NCBI GenBank assembly: GCA_016748015.1
Contig: JAAOMT010000648.1
Span: 48,659 to 112,658, forward strand
Length of the DNA stretch: 64,000 nucleotides
DNA from: Geosiphon pyriformis
Taxonomy: Eukaryota; Glomeromycota; Glomeromycetes; Archaeosporales; Geosiphonaceae
Direction of reading: 5' to 3'
The first letter of the stretch is position 1; every line of letters starts with the position of its first letter. Below are positions 47,825 to 57,599 of this stretch, piece by piece. The notes below the pieces were generated by a model. The model saw only the letters and a program-made list of their open reading frames with translations, searched no databases and was not told the DNA's origin. A program made the position numbers and the translations under genes.

Positions 47825-49669
47825 GTGGCAACAAAAACCCCTAATCTTACTGTTCTTGAATTCTGCCATGCTATTTACACACAAAATCAAAGTGATCTTG
47901 GATTACCAGAAGGGTGTTGTCCAGCAGAATCTGCCCTCACTTATTATATCAATGCCAGAATAAATTATCATATAGGAAAGGAAGAAGAACCACACGACGC
48001 AAAACTTGGATTGTATAGAGAATTATCACAATACACTACAAAAAAAGTAGCAGTAATAGCCGCAACTATTGTCAAAATCCATCGAGAAATTGAGCAATAC
48101 GCCAACGAAAATTTTCCAATATCCACAGGAAACATTAGGGAACGTGCCAACAAAACCAAAGAAAATTTAGAAACTAATCAGGAAAGTAACCAGCAAAAAC
48201 TAGAAACACCAGCTCAAATGCCAAAGAAAACTGTCACTCAATCAATAAAGAAACAACGTATTTATTCACCAGAAGATAAATCATACCATTTTTCACCAGA
48301 AAATAAGATACAAATTCCATTAGGAGCTGCATCATCATCAACATCAACTCCACAAATGCCAAGAACTCCTAGTTATATTGATAAAATTAAACAACGTAAC
48401 TGGGGAGACATACCAATTACAGGAGGATATTTATCACTATTCCAAAACCCTCTTTTTCAGCCAAAATTTAGAACGGGGTTTGAAAACCGTGAAGAGAAGT
48501 CTGAATCAGAATCCAAAAAAGAGACCAGCGAAAAAACAATCACAAGACCAGTCACTGGAACAAGCAACCAGTCCAGAAACCAAGAAACTCGTGATCAAGA
48601 GGAAGAACCGGATATAAGGGAAGCCACCTTTAGGAATGCTCAAGGAAATATCATCCCACCTTCTCTTAGACCAATAAACCCACCAGCAGAAAACGGCAAC
48701 GAAATGACCACACCATACATTGCAAGACTAACAGATTTCTCAGGAGAGGAAGAAGAAACGGACGTGCACACATGGCTCAGAGAAGCACAAAAAGCCATCC
48801 AGGCAAATAACTGGAATGACCAAAGAGCAATTCAAACATTACCTTTCTTCCTGAAAGACACAGCCAACTCGTGGTATTAAAGCCTGGAAACAAAACCCAC
48901 GAGCTTCGCCGAATTTAAAAATACACTCCTGGAGTATTTTAGCGACCCAAATGCCGTAATCCAACTACAGAACGAATTCAATACTATCAAGCAAAATACT
49001 GGTGAAACTGTCACCCAATACCTTGCTCAATTCAATCGAATTCGCCGTCAGATTGAAGCGATTGAACAAGGATACTACACTGATCCTCAGGTTTTAAATC
49101 AGTTTATTAGAGGATTAAAAAGCAGCATTTTAGGAAGAGTACGCCCTGCCCACCTTAATTCCTTACCAGAAGCCGTTACGCTTGCCAGAGCCCTTGAATC
49201 GGCTGAGAAAGAAGCTAACCATAGTCAAATAGTTAACATGGTAATGGAAGAAAATAAGACAGAAACATTAGAGAAAAGAGTAACGCGATTAGGGGAGGAA
49301 CTCTCTAAGAAAATAGAAAGTTACCTCATCCTGGATCTGAGAAAAAATACATACCAACCACCCCAAAGATGCAGCCAGGAAGTCAGCGACAGTCGAAATA
49401 ATCGCTCGTTACGCCAGGAATTCAGAACAGAAACACATGCCTGCCATTTTTGCAAACGCGTAGGACATTTGATTAGTCAATGTCGAACGCAAATGATGCA
49501 GGAAGCATGTGAAAATAATTACTACACGCCACCCCAAATGCCCAGAAACCAGTACACGCCAATACCACACCAATATCCCACCACGTATCAAAATCAAGGA
49601 ACTTACCAGCAACAGCCCATGATAGCCAACCTGAATTGGCGTCCCGAGGCCCGAAATCAGCCCATGTAG
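47825..49669 (+). pseudogene. G2 gag region
   Basis: The frame opens with GTG-GCA-ACA-AAA where an ATG would be expected, so the start codon may be mutated. A charged, Gln/Ser/Thr-rich N-terminal part (about 290 codons) precedes a capsid-like retrotransposon gag domain at about 48710-49230 (FSGEEEETDVHTWL, then a block ending ALESAEKEA). A CCHC knuckle CHFCKRVGHLISQC lies at 49442-49483, then a Pro/Gln/Tyr-rich tail. In-frame stops: TAA at 48878, inside the gag domain where NSWYQSLE would be usual, and TAG at 49667. It forms the virus-like particle in the family. The frame continues into pol without a shift. Confidence 0.87.
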
Positions 49670-49681
49670 AACCAGAATGCG

Positions 49682-50509
49682 TTGGTCCAGAGGAATCCAA
49701 ACCATGCCGGAACCAATCAGCAAACCAATCCAAACTACCAAAATTATCAACAAACTTACCTTAATATACCGGAAAACCTGATCATCGGAAACAATGACGG
49801 TAGAAACATAAACAGAACCAAGAATTCCTCCAAATTGAGCCAGACAATATCACCAGCAGTTGCCACCGAAGATAGCAGCCTCGCAGCTATTTTTCCTTTT
49901 GAATTAGAGGAAAACGAGGCTATGTTCAGTGGAGCAGCATTGGACGAAAAACGCCTAATCACTGCTATGTATACGGAAGCCACTGTAAACAATACCCCAA
50001 TCAAACTTATCTTAGACAGCAGATCCGCTGGAAGCATCGTAACGCTTCAACTAGTAAACCAACTGGGTTTCAAAGTTGATCGTGCCGCGATGTCCCAAAT
50101 CATAACAGCCGATGGAAGTACAAAGCTGCTTTATGGCGAAATCGACTTATTCCCTTTCGAAATTAACGGCATAGTAATACCTACAAAAGTATTAGTAATG
50201 GACGCTACACAATATCAAGCGTTAGTAGGAAATGACTGGCTAACAAAAGCCAACGCCACCCTAGACTGGACCACCCAAGAGCTTCTGATCAATTATAATG
50301 GCCACCAGGCCAAAATTCCAGCCACCTGTGGCCACTTCCAAAAACCCAGCGCCAACCAAAGACTTACTTTCGAATTTGAGAAAAATCCAGTACTACCAGC
50401 CATCGAAACCTATCAGCTCTCTTGGGCTGATGACCAAAGAACAGGACTACCAGCCATACCAACGTGGACCAGCGAAGAAAGATCCGAATGGAACCAGGTA
50501 AGTTCATGA
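49682..50509 (+). pseudogene. G2 aspartic protease region
   Basis: Retropepsin-like domain at about 49930-50330: ITAMYTEATVNNTPIKLIL, then Asp-Ser-Arg at 50015-50023 where the family has Asp-Ser/Thr-Gly, then SAGSIVTLQLVNQLG, ADGSTK, VLVMDATQYQALVGNDWL. The Gly to Arg change (AGA for GGA) would very probably abolish cleavage. The frame continues from gag and ends at TGA 50507. The protease would process the gag-pol polyprotein. Confidence 0.82.
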
Positions 50510-51187
50510 AGAAACCACCAGCAACGCAGACCAAAGCTAGAATGCTCGGTTTGCAAGAAGAAACTCTCGTCTATGACTGCGTGCAGTGCACCGGACGAAG
50601 ACCCAAGAAACCCCACCCACTACTATTGTAACCGTTGTAACAAAGAAAAATACGGTTACCCAGAAAGACACAGAAAATGGGACGAGGAACCGTGCCTCGC
50701 TTGTGGAGAACCGTTATCAAGAGGGTGTGACTGGAACGACTTACCAGGCAGAGGAGGAACATGTGACGCAACTTGCCAATACACGATCCTCATCTGTGAC
50801 TGGGTAAGAAGAGGAATGCCGTTCGAAGCAGCATTCAACAGAGCATTAAAAAGACTACAGCACTACCCACACGACGAGGACGAGTTGTACAACATCGCAC
50901 AAGCCAAAGTAAGAGGAGGAACCGCCGAAGAAATACGATGTTGGAAAGAGTCAGCCGAAGTAGCCGACGAAGTCGCCAGCTACAACATGTTCGACCCAGT
51001 GGATGAATTCCAGGACTACTACCAACAACTATGCCCCACTTGACAAGAACAAGAACAATACCTCGCCCAAATCAACACTTACTTCTGCGAAAACTGTCTC
51101 ATCCCGTGCCAAAGTCAGTGCTGTGAAGAGTGTCAAGACAAAAGGGACTTAGAAAGAAAAATGGAAATTGAGAATCAGCAGTCTTAA
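50510..51187 (+). pseudogene. G2 Cys-rich region between protease and dUTPase
   Basis: About 225 codons in the gag-pol frame with repeated CxxC-type pairs: CSVC, CNRC, CLACGEPLSRGC, CDATC, then CENC and CCEEC at the end, separated by an acidic helical-looking stretch (RGMPFEAAFNRALKRLQHY onward). The pattern suggests several zinc ribbons or treble-clef-like sites. I do not recognise a family. Stops are TGA at 51041 and TAA at 51185. Its place between protease and dUTPase suggests a nucleic-acid-binding role, which is inference only. Confidence 0.6.
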
Positions 51188-51770
51188 AATCAATCAATAA
51201 ATCAACAAGACTCACTTGACGGTCCCGAGTCAGAAAAATTTGTAGCCTATACCGACCTAGAACAGGTGACCGACATCCAATACTTCGACAACGGGCACTT
51301 AGGAATAATACCCAAAAGAGCCTATCCAACCAACGCTGAATTCGATCTACGTTATCCAGAAGACCAATCCACAACGTTACCACCCAAGAGCATCACCAAA
51401 ATCGACCTAAAAATAGTGGTTGAAATTCCGCCAGGAATAATGGTTCAAATGGCGTTGCAATCAAGCCTCGCGAAAAAAGGAATAAGCGTTCAAGGAGGAG
51501 TAATTGACTCCGGATACACTGGAAATTTGATGGTTTTGCTACAGAACAATTCAGAAAAGCCTTATACCATTGAATTTAAAGAAAAGATTGCACAAGCAAT
51601 TTTCCTACCATTGGTAAAAATTGGGAAATTCGTGCCAGTGGAAAATCGTGAGAAATTGTCACAAACAACAAGAGGAACTTTTGGTTTCGGATCGACAGGA
51701 AAAGGAATTGAAGCAAATTTTACTGAAACAATAGAGAAAAAAAGCGAAGTAATTAAAAATGAGCGGTCCA
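51188..51770 (+). pseudogene. G2 dUTPase domain (trimeric dUTPase fold)
   Basis: Four of the five dUTPase motifs are readable in order. Motif 1 is AEFDLRY (51335-51355). Motif 2 is ALQSSLAKKG (about 51452-51481), where the usual Pro-Arg-Ser-Ser reads Leu-Gln-Ser-Ser. Motif 3 is GVIDSGYTGNLMV with Asp at 51506 and Tyr at 51515, the uridine-binding loop. Motif 4 is EKIAQAIFLPL near 51588, for the usual GDRIAQ. Motif 5 is RGTFGFGSTG (51671-51700), nearly perfect. The enzyme hydrolyses dUTP to dUMP and PPi. Both motif 2 changes (CCx to TTG, CGA to CAA) can come from transitions. No stop interrupts the domain itself. Confidence 0.85.
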
Positions 51771-53533
51771 TTATGCTTCTACCATATGGAAAATCAGAAA
51801 TAAGAATAAAAAGGACAATTAAAGAAAAAAACCTAATATTTGAGCCCTACTCAGAAACCTGCCAACAGTTTCTTATAGGACTTACTAACCTTTTTATTCC
51901 AGCTGATAAAGCTCAATGGATAAAAATTCTTATCGCAAACACCACAGAAGAACCCGTTTACATTCCGGAAGATACCATCATGGGATACCTTGGAACGGAG
52001 CTAGAAAATGTGTCAACACCACAAGAAATTCTAAATTTCCCAGAAATTGCCCTCTACTGTAAACTTACTTCAATAAATTGGCAACAACCGGTAGAATGCT
52101 ATCAATTTACGCCAGAAAAATTGGCCAAATTAAACATTGGAACAATGGATCCTGACCAACAGCGACAATTAAAAGCATTAATTTTAAAATACTCTGATAT
52201 ATTTTCAAGAAATGGCGAATTTGGAAGAACCAACTTGGTTCAACACCAAATCCCCACTGGAGACGCCAGACCTGAAAAACAACGCGCTTACCGTGTCTCA
52301 CCAATGGAGCATAATTTTATCAGAGAAGAAGTCCAAAGCATGTTGGAAAAAGGAATAATACAACCATCAATAAGCCCATAGTCCTCACCAGTTGTTTTAG
52401 TAAGGAAAAAGAACGGAAAAATTAGATTTTGCGTCGACTATCGCAAACTAAACAGCAAAACAACCAAAGACTCATACCCAATACCGTTAATTGACGAAAT
52501 CTTCGACGTTTTTGGAGGAGCAAAATGGTTTTCTACACTGGACTTGACCAGTGAGTACTGGCAAGTAGAAATGGACCCAAAGGACAGGCATAAAACAGCA
52601 TTCACAACACAAAATGGCAATTATGAATTCAATATAATGCCATTTGGATTAACAAACACTCTTGTGACATTCCAAAGACTAATGGACGTAATTTACTCCG
52701 GAATCCTGTGGCAATCCATTGTTGTCTACTTGGATGATACAAATGTTTTCTCGTCAAAATTCACGGATCATCTCCAACATTTACAACAAGTTTTTGAGAG
52801 ATTGAGACACGCTGGACTTAAACTAAATCTAGAAAAATGTTTCTTTGGGAAAAATGAGCTAGCATTTTTAGGACACGTAGTTGGAAAAGATGGAGTAAAA
52901 CCAGATCCATCAAAAATAGACAAAGTGAAAAATTTTCCAGTACCTCGAAACGTTTCAGAAGTTAGAAGCTTTTTAGGACTCGCATCTTACTACCGCCGCT
53001 TTGTAGAAAACTTTTCAAACATTGCCAAACCCCTTAATTACCTACTATCTAAAAATGTGAAGTTTGAATGGACTGAAGCACAACAAAAAGCTTTTGAGTA
53101 CCTTAGACAAAAGCTCATTGAATCACCAATAATGATCTATTCAAATTTCAACAAGAAATTCATTTTGGCCACAGATGCCTCTGGAACTGGACTTGGAGCC
53201 ATTCTGTCACAAAAAAATGATAATGGAAAAGAACGTGTAATTGCTTATGCCAGCAGAAGTCTCAGTACGGCAGAACAAAACTACGTAGCACATGAACTTG
53301 AATGCTTAGCAGTAGTCTGGAGTTGTGTTCACTTTGACACATATTTACGGTACCAACCCTTTGAGATTATGACAGATTATAGAGGTCTGGTCTGGTTAAA
53401 TAACAAGAAAATGCTAAAAGGAAAATACGCCAGATGGTCACAAACGTTAGCACCATACGATTATATTATCAAATACAAAGAAGATACCAAAAATGCTAAT
53501 GCCGACTGTTTGTCAAGAATGAGACACACATAA
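51771..53533 (+). pseudogene. G2 reverse transcriptase and RNase H
   Basis: A linker (51771-52300) precedes RT: SSPVVLVRKKNGKIRFCVDY just after the stop at 52379 (TAG for the Trp of PWSSPV), FSTLDLTSEYWQV near 52530, MPFGLTNT near 52640, and YLDD at 52727-52738 with both Asp intact. Then LGHVVGKDGVKPDP, SFLGLASYYRRFV, and RNase H with ATDASGTGLGAIL near 53168, HELECLAVVWS near 53290, MTDYRGLVWL and NANADCLSRM to the TAA at 53531-53533. From 52382 to 53533 the frame is open, so this is the best-kept enzyme region in the window. Confidence 0.9.
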
Positions 53534-53562
53534 AAATCACCAACCCACCCGCCACAACAACA

Positions 53563-53889
53563 ATGAACAACCACCTTTACAAAAACCTCAGCCAATACTT
53601 AGAAACACTACAAATAGATGAAGAAATGCCAGTAAAAGAGCTAATTAAGCTCCAAAAATTAGCAAAACACTATTTCATCCAAAATCACATACTTTATTAC
53701 CGGAATCGACAAAATCCAGATAATCCATTAAGAGTTATAACCACGGATGAAAAAGAAACTATCTTATTTAACATGCACTCAGATATTCATTCAGGCCACT
53801 TTGGAAAAACAGCAACCATCCAACGTGCAATTAGCTATTACTATTGGCCAAAAATGAGCTCAGACATAATCCAATACATAAGAAATTAA
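53563..53889 (+). pseudogene. G2 integrase, N-terminal zinc domain only
   Basis: A 108-codon frame, shifted relative to RT-RNase H, reads ILYYRNRQNPDNPLRVI, then HSDIHSGHFGKTATIQR and YYYWPKMSSDIIQYIRN before the stop. The two His of the HHCC finger are present, but the CxxC that should follow, the DDE core and the C-terminal domain are absent. Twenty-eight bases after the stop comes the purine tract. G3, in contrast, has about 400 further integrase codons. An internal deletion is the simplest explanation. Confidence 0.85.
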
Positions 53890-53916
53890 CTTCGATTTCG
53901 ACGGAGCTCAATCTTG

Positions 53917-53928
53917 AAAGGAGGGGAT
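53917..53928 (+). other. G2 polypurine tract
   Basis: AAAGGAGGGGAT directly before AA and the right LTR; the usual plus-strand primer site of LTR elements. Confidence 0.75.
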
Positions 53929-53930
53929 AA

Positions 53931-54742
53931 TGTTACAGTTTAAGAATTTAGCAAAAAGAATCATAAAAATAATACAAACTATTCAATCATAATATAACAC
54001 AGTAATAATCTTAGAAAGGTAATGATTAACATAATAGCAAACACCATCTCGTGATAGTGGCAAGCACCAGTTCACAATAGCAGCCAACACCAACTGGTGA
54101 TAGCAGCAAGCACCAGGTTGAAATATCAAAAAGAAAGTATTTTCTCGTAGAACTACAAACATGTATATATACAGTAGTTTTAATATTGGGAAAGGAAAAA
54201 TCAAGTAATAAAAATCATAACTTATCAAGCAATAGATCCAATTTTATCCAACAAACTCCACTTTAAATCATACTTTCAAATTAAATATCCCAAGAAACCT
54301 TTAAAAATCAAAAAGAAATATTTAAAACTGAACTATCACAACCCAAAGTATTAAGAAACTTACTTGTATTATTTATTGAATGAAACTATCATTCATCAAC
54401 TGAAACCCTTGGAAGAANNNNNNNNNNNNNNNNNNNNAAGCGCTAAAGACCATTAATATTCTGTGTTTCTAGATTAGAGAAACACATCAGGCAATTGCAA
54501 GGATAGCCTCAGAGAAGACCCCAAACAGTGGGTAGATTTCAGTTCAGCCTCTGAGAAGGAGTACATAAACACACACAACAATCAAGAATTAAAGAATAAC
54601 TTACATCGCAACAGTAAAAAGAAAGCCTTCAGTGTAACAGTGACATTATCACACAAATAGAATTAAGGAACTCACAAAAGACTGATTGCAATTAAAGTGG
54701 GATATCAGCAATTAAATATAACAAGAAAACCATCCCGTAATA
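53931..54742 (+). repeat. G2 right LTR
   Basis: 812 bp including a 20-N gap. It differs from the left LTR by 14 substitutions, all transitions, plus an indel in an A-run near 54305. Confidence 0.92.
54418..54437. other. Assembly gap (20 N)
   Basis: Comparison with the left LTR shows that 65 bp (47373-47437) belong here, including the TTGATCAA palindrome, so the N run is a placeholder, not a measured size. Confidence 0.95.
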
Positions 54743-57167
54743 TCGCACTGAATTTTGGACTGGGTTTTCTACTTTTTTTGCTGCTGGGGTCTTTGTCGAT
54801 GACATGATTTGGATTGGCAGCAGTCAGACTGCTACTCAACATATTCTTAATATTGCTAGTGAATTTTTTTGAATTAATGACATTTCAATCAACAATGACA
54901 AAACTGTGGCCATTCCTATTAATAGCAGGATCAGCAATCTGTCTCTTTTTATCAGTGGTTTACCCATTTCCATAGCCAAAAAAGGCAAATCTCATCAGTA
55001 TCTTGGCATCTTTCTTTCATCTGATGGTCTTTCTAAGCCTAGTTTGGCTAAGGTGCATTCAAATGTTCATTTTTTCAGCAATTTGGTTTTAAAGAAAGCA
55101 GTTTCAGATAAGCAGTTCTTGTACCTGGTGTTGGCAGTTCTCTATCTTATAGTCAGCTACAGGATGCAGTTCAGCTTTATCCCTGTTAGTGTGTGCAACA
55201 AGTGAGATGCTCTAATTCGCAAGGGTTTGAAACTTAAATCTGGTCTTCCTCTTGATTTTCCTAGTAACACAATTCATCATTCTTCTTTTTATGGTTTGAA
55301 GTCTTTCTTACAATGTCAGTTTGAAAGCAAGGTTGCTTCACATATTAGTTTTGCAAACTCCTGCAGGATTCTGGGTCAATTGTTTAGTCACAGATTTTAT
55401 GACTTGCAAGTTCTGTGTTGGCACCCCATTCATCCATTAAGTTCACCAGCTCGTATCCGTGTTAGTGTTTCCAATAATTTTTTGTCAGGAATGGTACGCA
55501 TTCTTCTTGGGTGCAATTTGTCTTTAGGTGGCTCTTTGGCTAGCTCTTTTCGGTTTCGTGATGGGGTGCCCATATCTACTGTTCTGGGCAAATCCTTGTT
55601 TTTCAAGTACTTGCCTTCTCTCTGGCATTATGGCATTGCCTTTGTGGATCAGCTTTGGGATCATCATGGAGATATCTTTGATTGGTACACCTTTAAGCGG
55701 TGGAAGAAACTGGATCCTCGTGGCCCAGTTCCTGAGTGGTTCAGGCACTCTGTTGTATTTCTTAATGGTGCACCTCTCTCTCTTTTGGCTTTGGGTGGTG
55801 TTGGCCCTGTGGACATTCATGGTTCTGATGATTTTGTGTCTGTATGTGATCATCTTTCTCGGGTTAGTGCTGATAGTTTGTCTGTATATACAGATGGGTT
55901 GGTGAAAAATTTGGGCATGGCTGGTTGTAGGACTGGGGCTGCTGCCTTTTTTGAAGACATTAACTTGGGTTTGGGTGTCTGTGTTCAGGATTTGATGTTG
56001 TCTACTTTGGCGGAGTTGCAGGCTGTAGCGTTGGCTCTGAAGTGTGTGCCTGTAGATTGTTCTGTTTGCCTGTTTTCAGATAGCCAGGCAGCTTTGGATG
56101 CTTGCAAGTTGGAGGTGAACTTGATGTATTCTGACTTTCGAAATCGGTGTTGGGTTGAGTGCCAACATATTAGGAATATTATCCACAAGAAAAATTTGAG
56201 GGTTAACTGGCACAAGGTTAAGGGCCACTCTGGTGTGTTGGAAAATGATTGTGCTGATAGCATTGCTGATGCTGCAGCTCTTTCTGTTTGGCTTCTTTCT
56301 TCTCATGTGGATGAACATTTTTTGTTGGCAGATGGTGGTATTGTTTCTGGTAATTCTAGACACTTTGTTCAAGATGTTTTTCGTGCTGTCTGTTGGGCAT
56401 GCTGGGAGATTGGTTCTGGTTCTGGGTTTCTAGCTAGTAATTTGCACTTGGATGTCGATTGGCTTATCTCTTCCAGAGTTTGGCATCTTGATTTGCATAT
56501 GGCAACTGGTTTCACCAGCAAGCACACTGCTGATATTTGTACTTACCTCATAAAGACTTTGCATCATCGGCTTCCCGTGGCTGTTCGAAAGCGTATTTAT
56601 GATAAATGTTACCCTAGTGTTTTGTGTCTGTATTGTGGTGAGGTGGAAGTGTCTGATCACATGTTTTCTTGTATAATTGATGATGCGGCTCATCGTCAGG
56701 TTTTGGAATTCTGTATGTCTTCTTGAATGGTGCTTTCTGGTCTCTCCCTCCCTTCTTCAAGCATTTTACAGCTGCTGTCGACCTGTGCTTCAGATTTTCT
56801 GGTGTTCTCGGCTCTTTGCAAGGGTTTTGTTTTCAAAGAATGGCTTCAGAAGGCTGTTTCCATCTTCCGTAATCCCAAAATTGCTGGCATTAAAATTGCT
56901 GATTTTGTACACTTTATTTGTATCACTTTCAGGGATGACATTTGGTTGGTCTGTGCTAAGCATCGTGCATACATGGAAAAGAATGGCCTGATCCTGGTGG
57001 ATGGCTTGGTTCCTGCCTCACTTTCTGGTTTGGTGTCAAGATTCTTGAATGGCGTGGTTAGGCTGCTTGGTGTTACTGAAGCTTTTGGCATCCATTTTGG
57101 CTTTCACAAATCTTGCTCTTTTTTTTCAGGTATTGGTAACCCAGTTTCAGTTAATATAATTGTGTAG
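54743..57167 (+). pseudogene. LINE-4 ORF2, 3' part (RT core, RNase H, CCHC)
   Basis: It resumes the ORF2 frame after the G2 LTR at the TCGC duplication. The RT active-site box is FAAGVFVDDMIW near 54795 and the thumb region follows to about 55660. RNase H: YTDG near 55885, ELQAVALAL near 56010, SDSQAALD near 56080 and KGHSG near 56220. The finger CLYCGEVEVSDHMFSC near 56626 is intact. Only two internal stops are evident in the 2.3 kb from 54906: TGA at 55203 (Trp in LINE-1 and LINE-2) and TGA at 56724. The 499-codon frame at 55227-56726 is the longest open LINE frame here. It is of type II, as LINE-3. Confidence 0.9.
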
Positions 57168-57187
57168 TGTTGTTCTGACTGGCTCGA

Positions 57188-57199
57188 GTGGCTGGTCAC
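57188..57199 (+). other. LINE 3' UTR hairpin, variant GTGGCTGGTCAC (LINE-4)
   Basis: Same location as in the other copies. One G-C pair is G-U, intermediate between the LINE-1/2 and LINE-3 forms. Confidence 0.5.
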
Positions 57200-57299
57200 G
57201 TGTGAAAAATGCATGATTCACGCCTAGTTTAGATCATTTCTTTGATGTATAGTTTTAGGTAGTGTTTGGATCTTGCTCGTTAAATAATAATAATAAAAA

Positions 57300-57450
57300 A
57301 AAATATTTTAATATTAAGTTTAAATATATGTTAAACAAAATTGTTTTTTTTATTTTATTATTATTTTTAATAAATTGTTTAATTTTTATTGGTTTTTTTA
57401 ATATAATGTATTTTGGCAAATAAAATAATATTTAAATTAATAATAAAATT
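57300..57450 (-). mobile_element. G1, piece 3: decayed segment upstream of the integrase finger
   Basis: Collinear without gaps at its start with G3 at about 62697-62845: AAAATATTTTAATATTAAGT here against GAAAATGTCCTGCTGTTGGA there, then ATGTTAAACAAAATTGTTT against ATGTTAAACAATATTGTTT. It begins with the right copy of the 14-bp LINE-4 duplication (57300-57313) and ends at the LINE-5 leader. Confidence 0.7.
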
Positions 57451-57452
57451 AA

Positions 57453-57527
57453 AAAAAACTTCTTTTTTTCCTTTATCCAAAATTCTCAAAAGGGAGTCAA
57501 AAAGTTTTTTCTAAAAAAAGTCTTTTT
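57453..57527 (+). promoter_or_regulatory. LINE 5' leader inverted repeat (LINE-5 copy)
   Basis: AAAAACTTCTTTTTTT at the start and AAAAAAAGTCTTTTT at 57513-57527. The inner arm has mutated relative to AAAGAAGTTTTT. Confidence 0.55.
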
Positions 57528-57599
57528 ACAATTCAGTATGACAAATCCAAACTCTTTTTGCTTAATTATGAAGCCACTGTTGGTTGTAGTATTGCTGTA

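Larger units (their letters stand above)
46877..54742 (+). mobile_element. G2: Ty3-type LTR retrotransposon with a dUTPase domain, inserted in LINE-4
   Basis: About 7.9 kb with direct LTRs of 866 and 812 bp (the second contains an assembly gap), LTR termini TGTTAC/GTAATA, a PBS-like TGG start just after the left LTR, one long gag-pol frame, and a purine tract before the right LTR. The PR, RT, RNase H order with an integrase of the HHCC type after RNase H is that of Ty3/gypsy. The LTRs differ by 14 transitions and one A-rich indel, about 1.8%, so the insertion is recent compared with the rest. The integrase catalytic core is missing. Confidence 0.93.
42682..57299 (+). mobile_element. LINE-4: full-length non-LTR retrotransposon (beta ORF1, type II ORF2), split by G2
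   Basis: Without the G2 insertion (46877-54742 and its 4-bp duplication) the element is about 6.75 kb, the same as LINE-2. It lies between perfect 14-bp duplications within the G1 integrase. Order: 5' leader, ORF1 (42828-44621), ORF2 (44618-46876 and 54743-57167), 3' UTR, a (TAA)n tail ending in A. It is the best preserved LINE: every segment stays in one frame, the CCHC knuckles, TDH and RNase H residues are intact, and only about ten stops separate it from coding competence. Confidence 0.92.

Noticed and set aside
47825-53533. Stop-codon reassignment (UGA as Trp, UAA/UAG as Gln) because stops fall at Trp and Gln codons
   Set aside because: All three stops replace Trp, Gln and Arg alike, intact copies use TGG and CAA at the same sites, catalytic residues are also lost, and the desaturase gene reads normally with the standard code.
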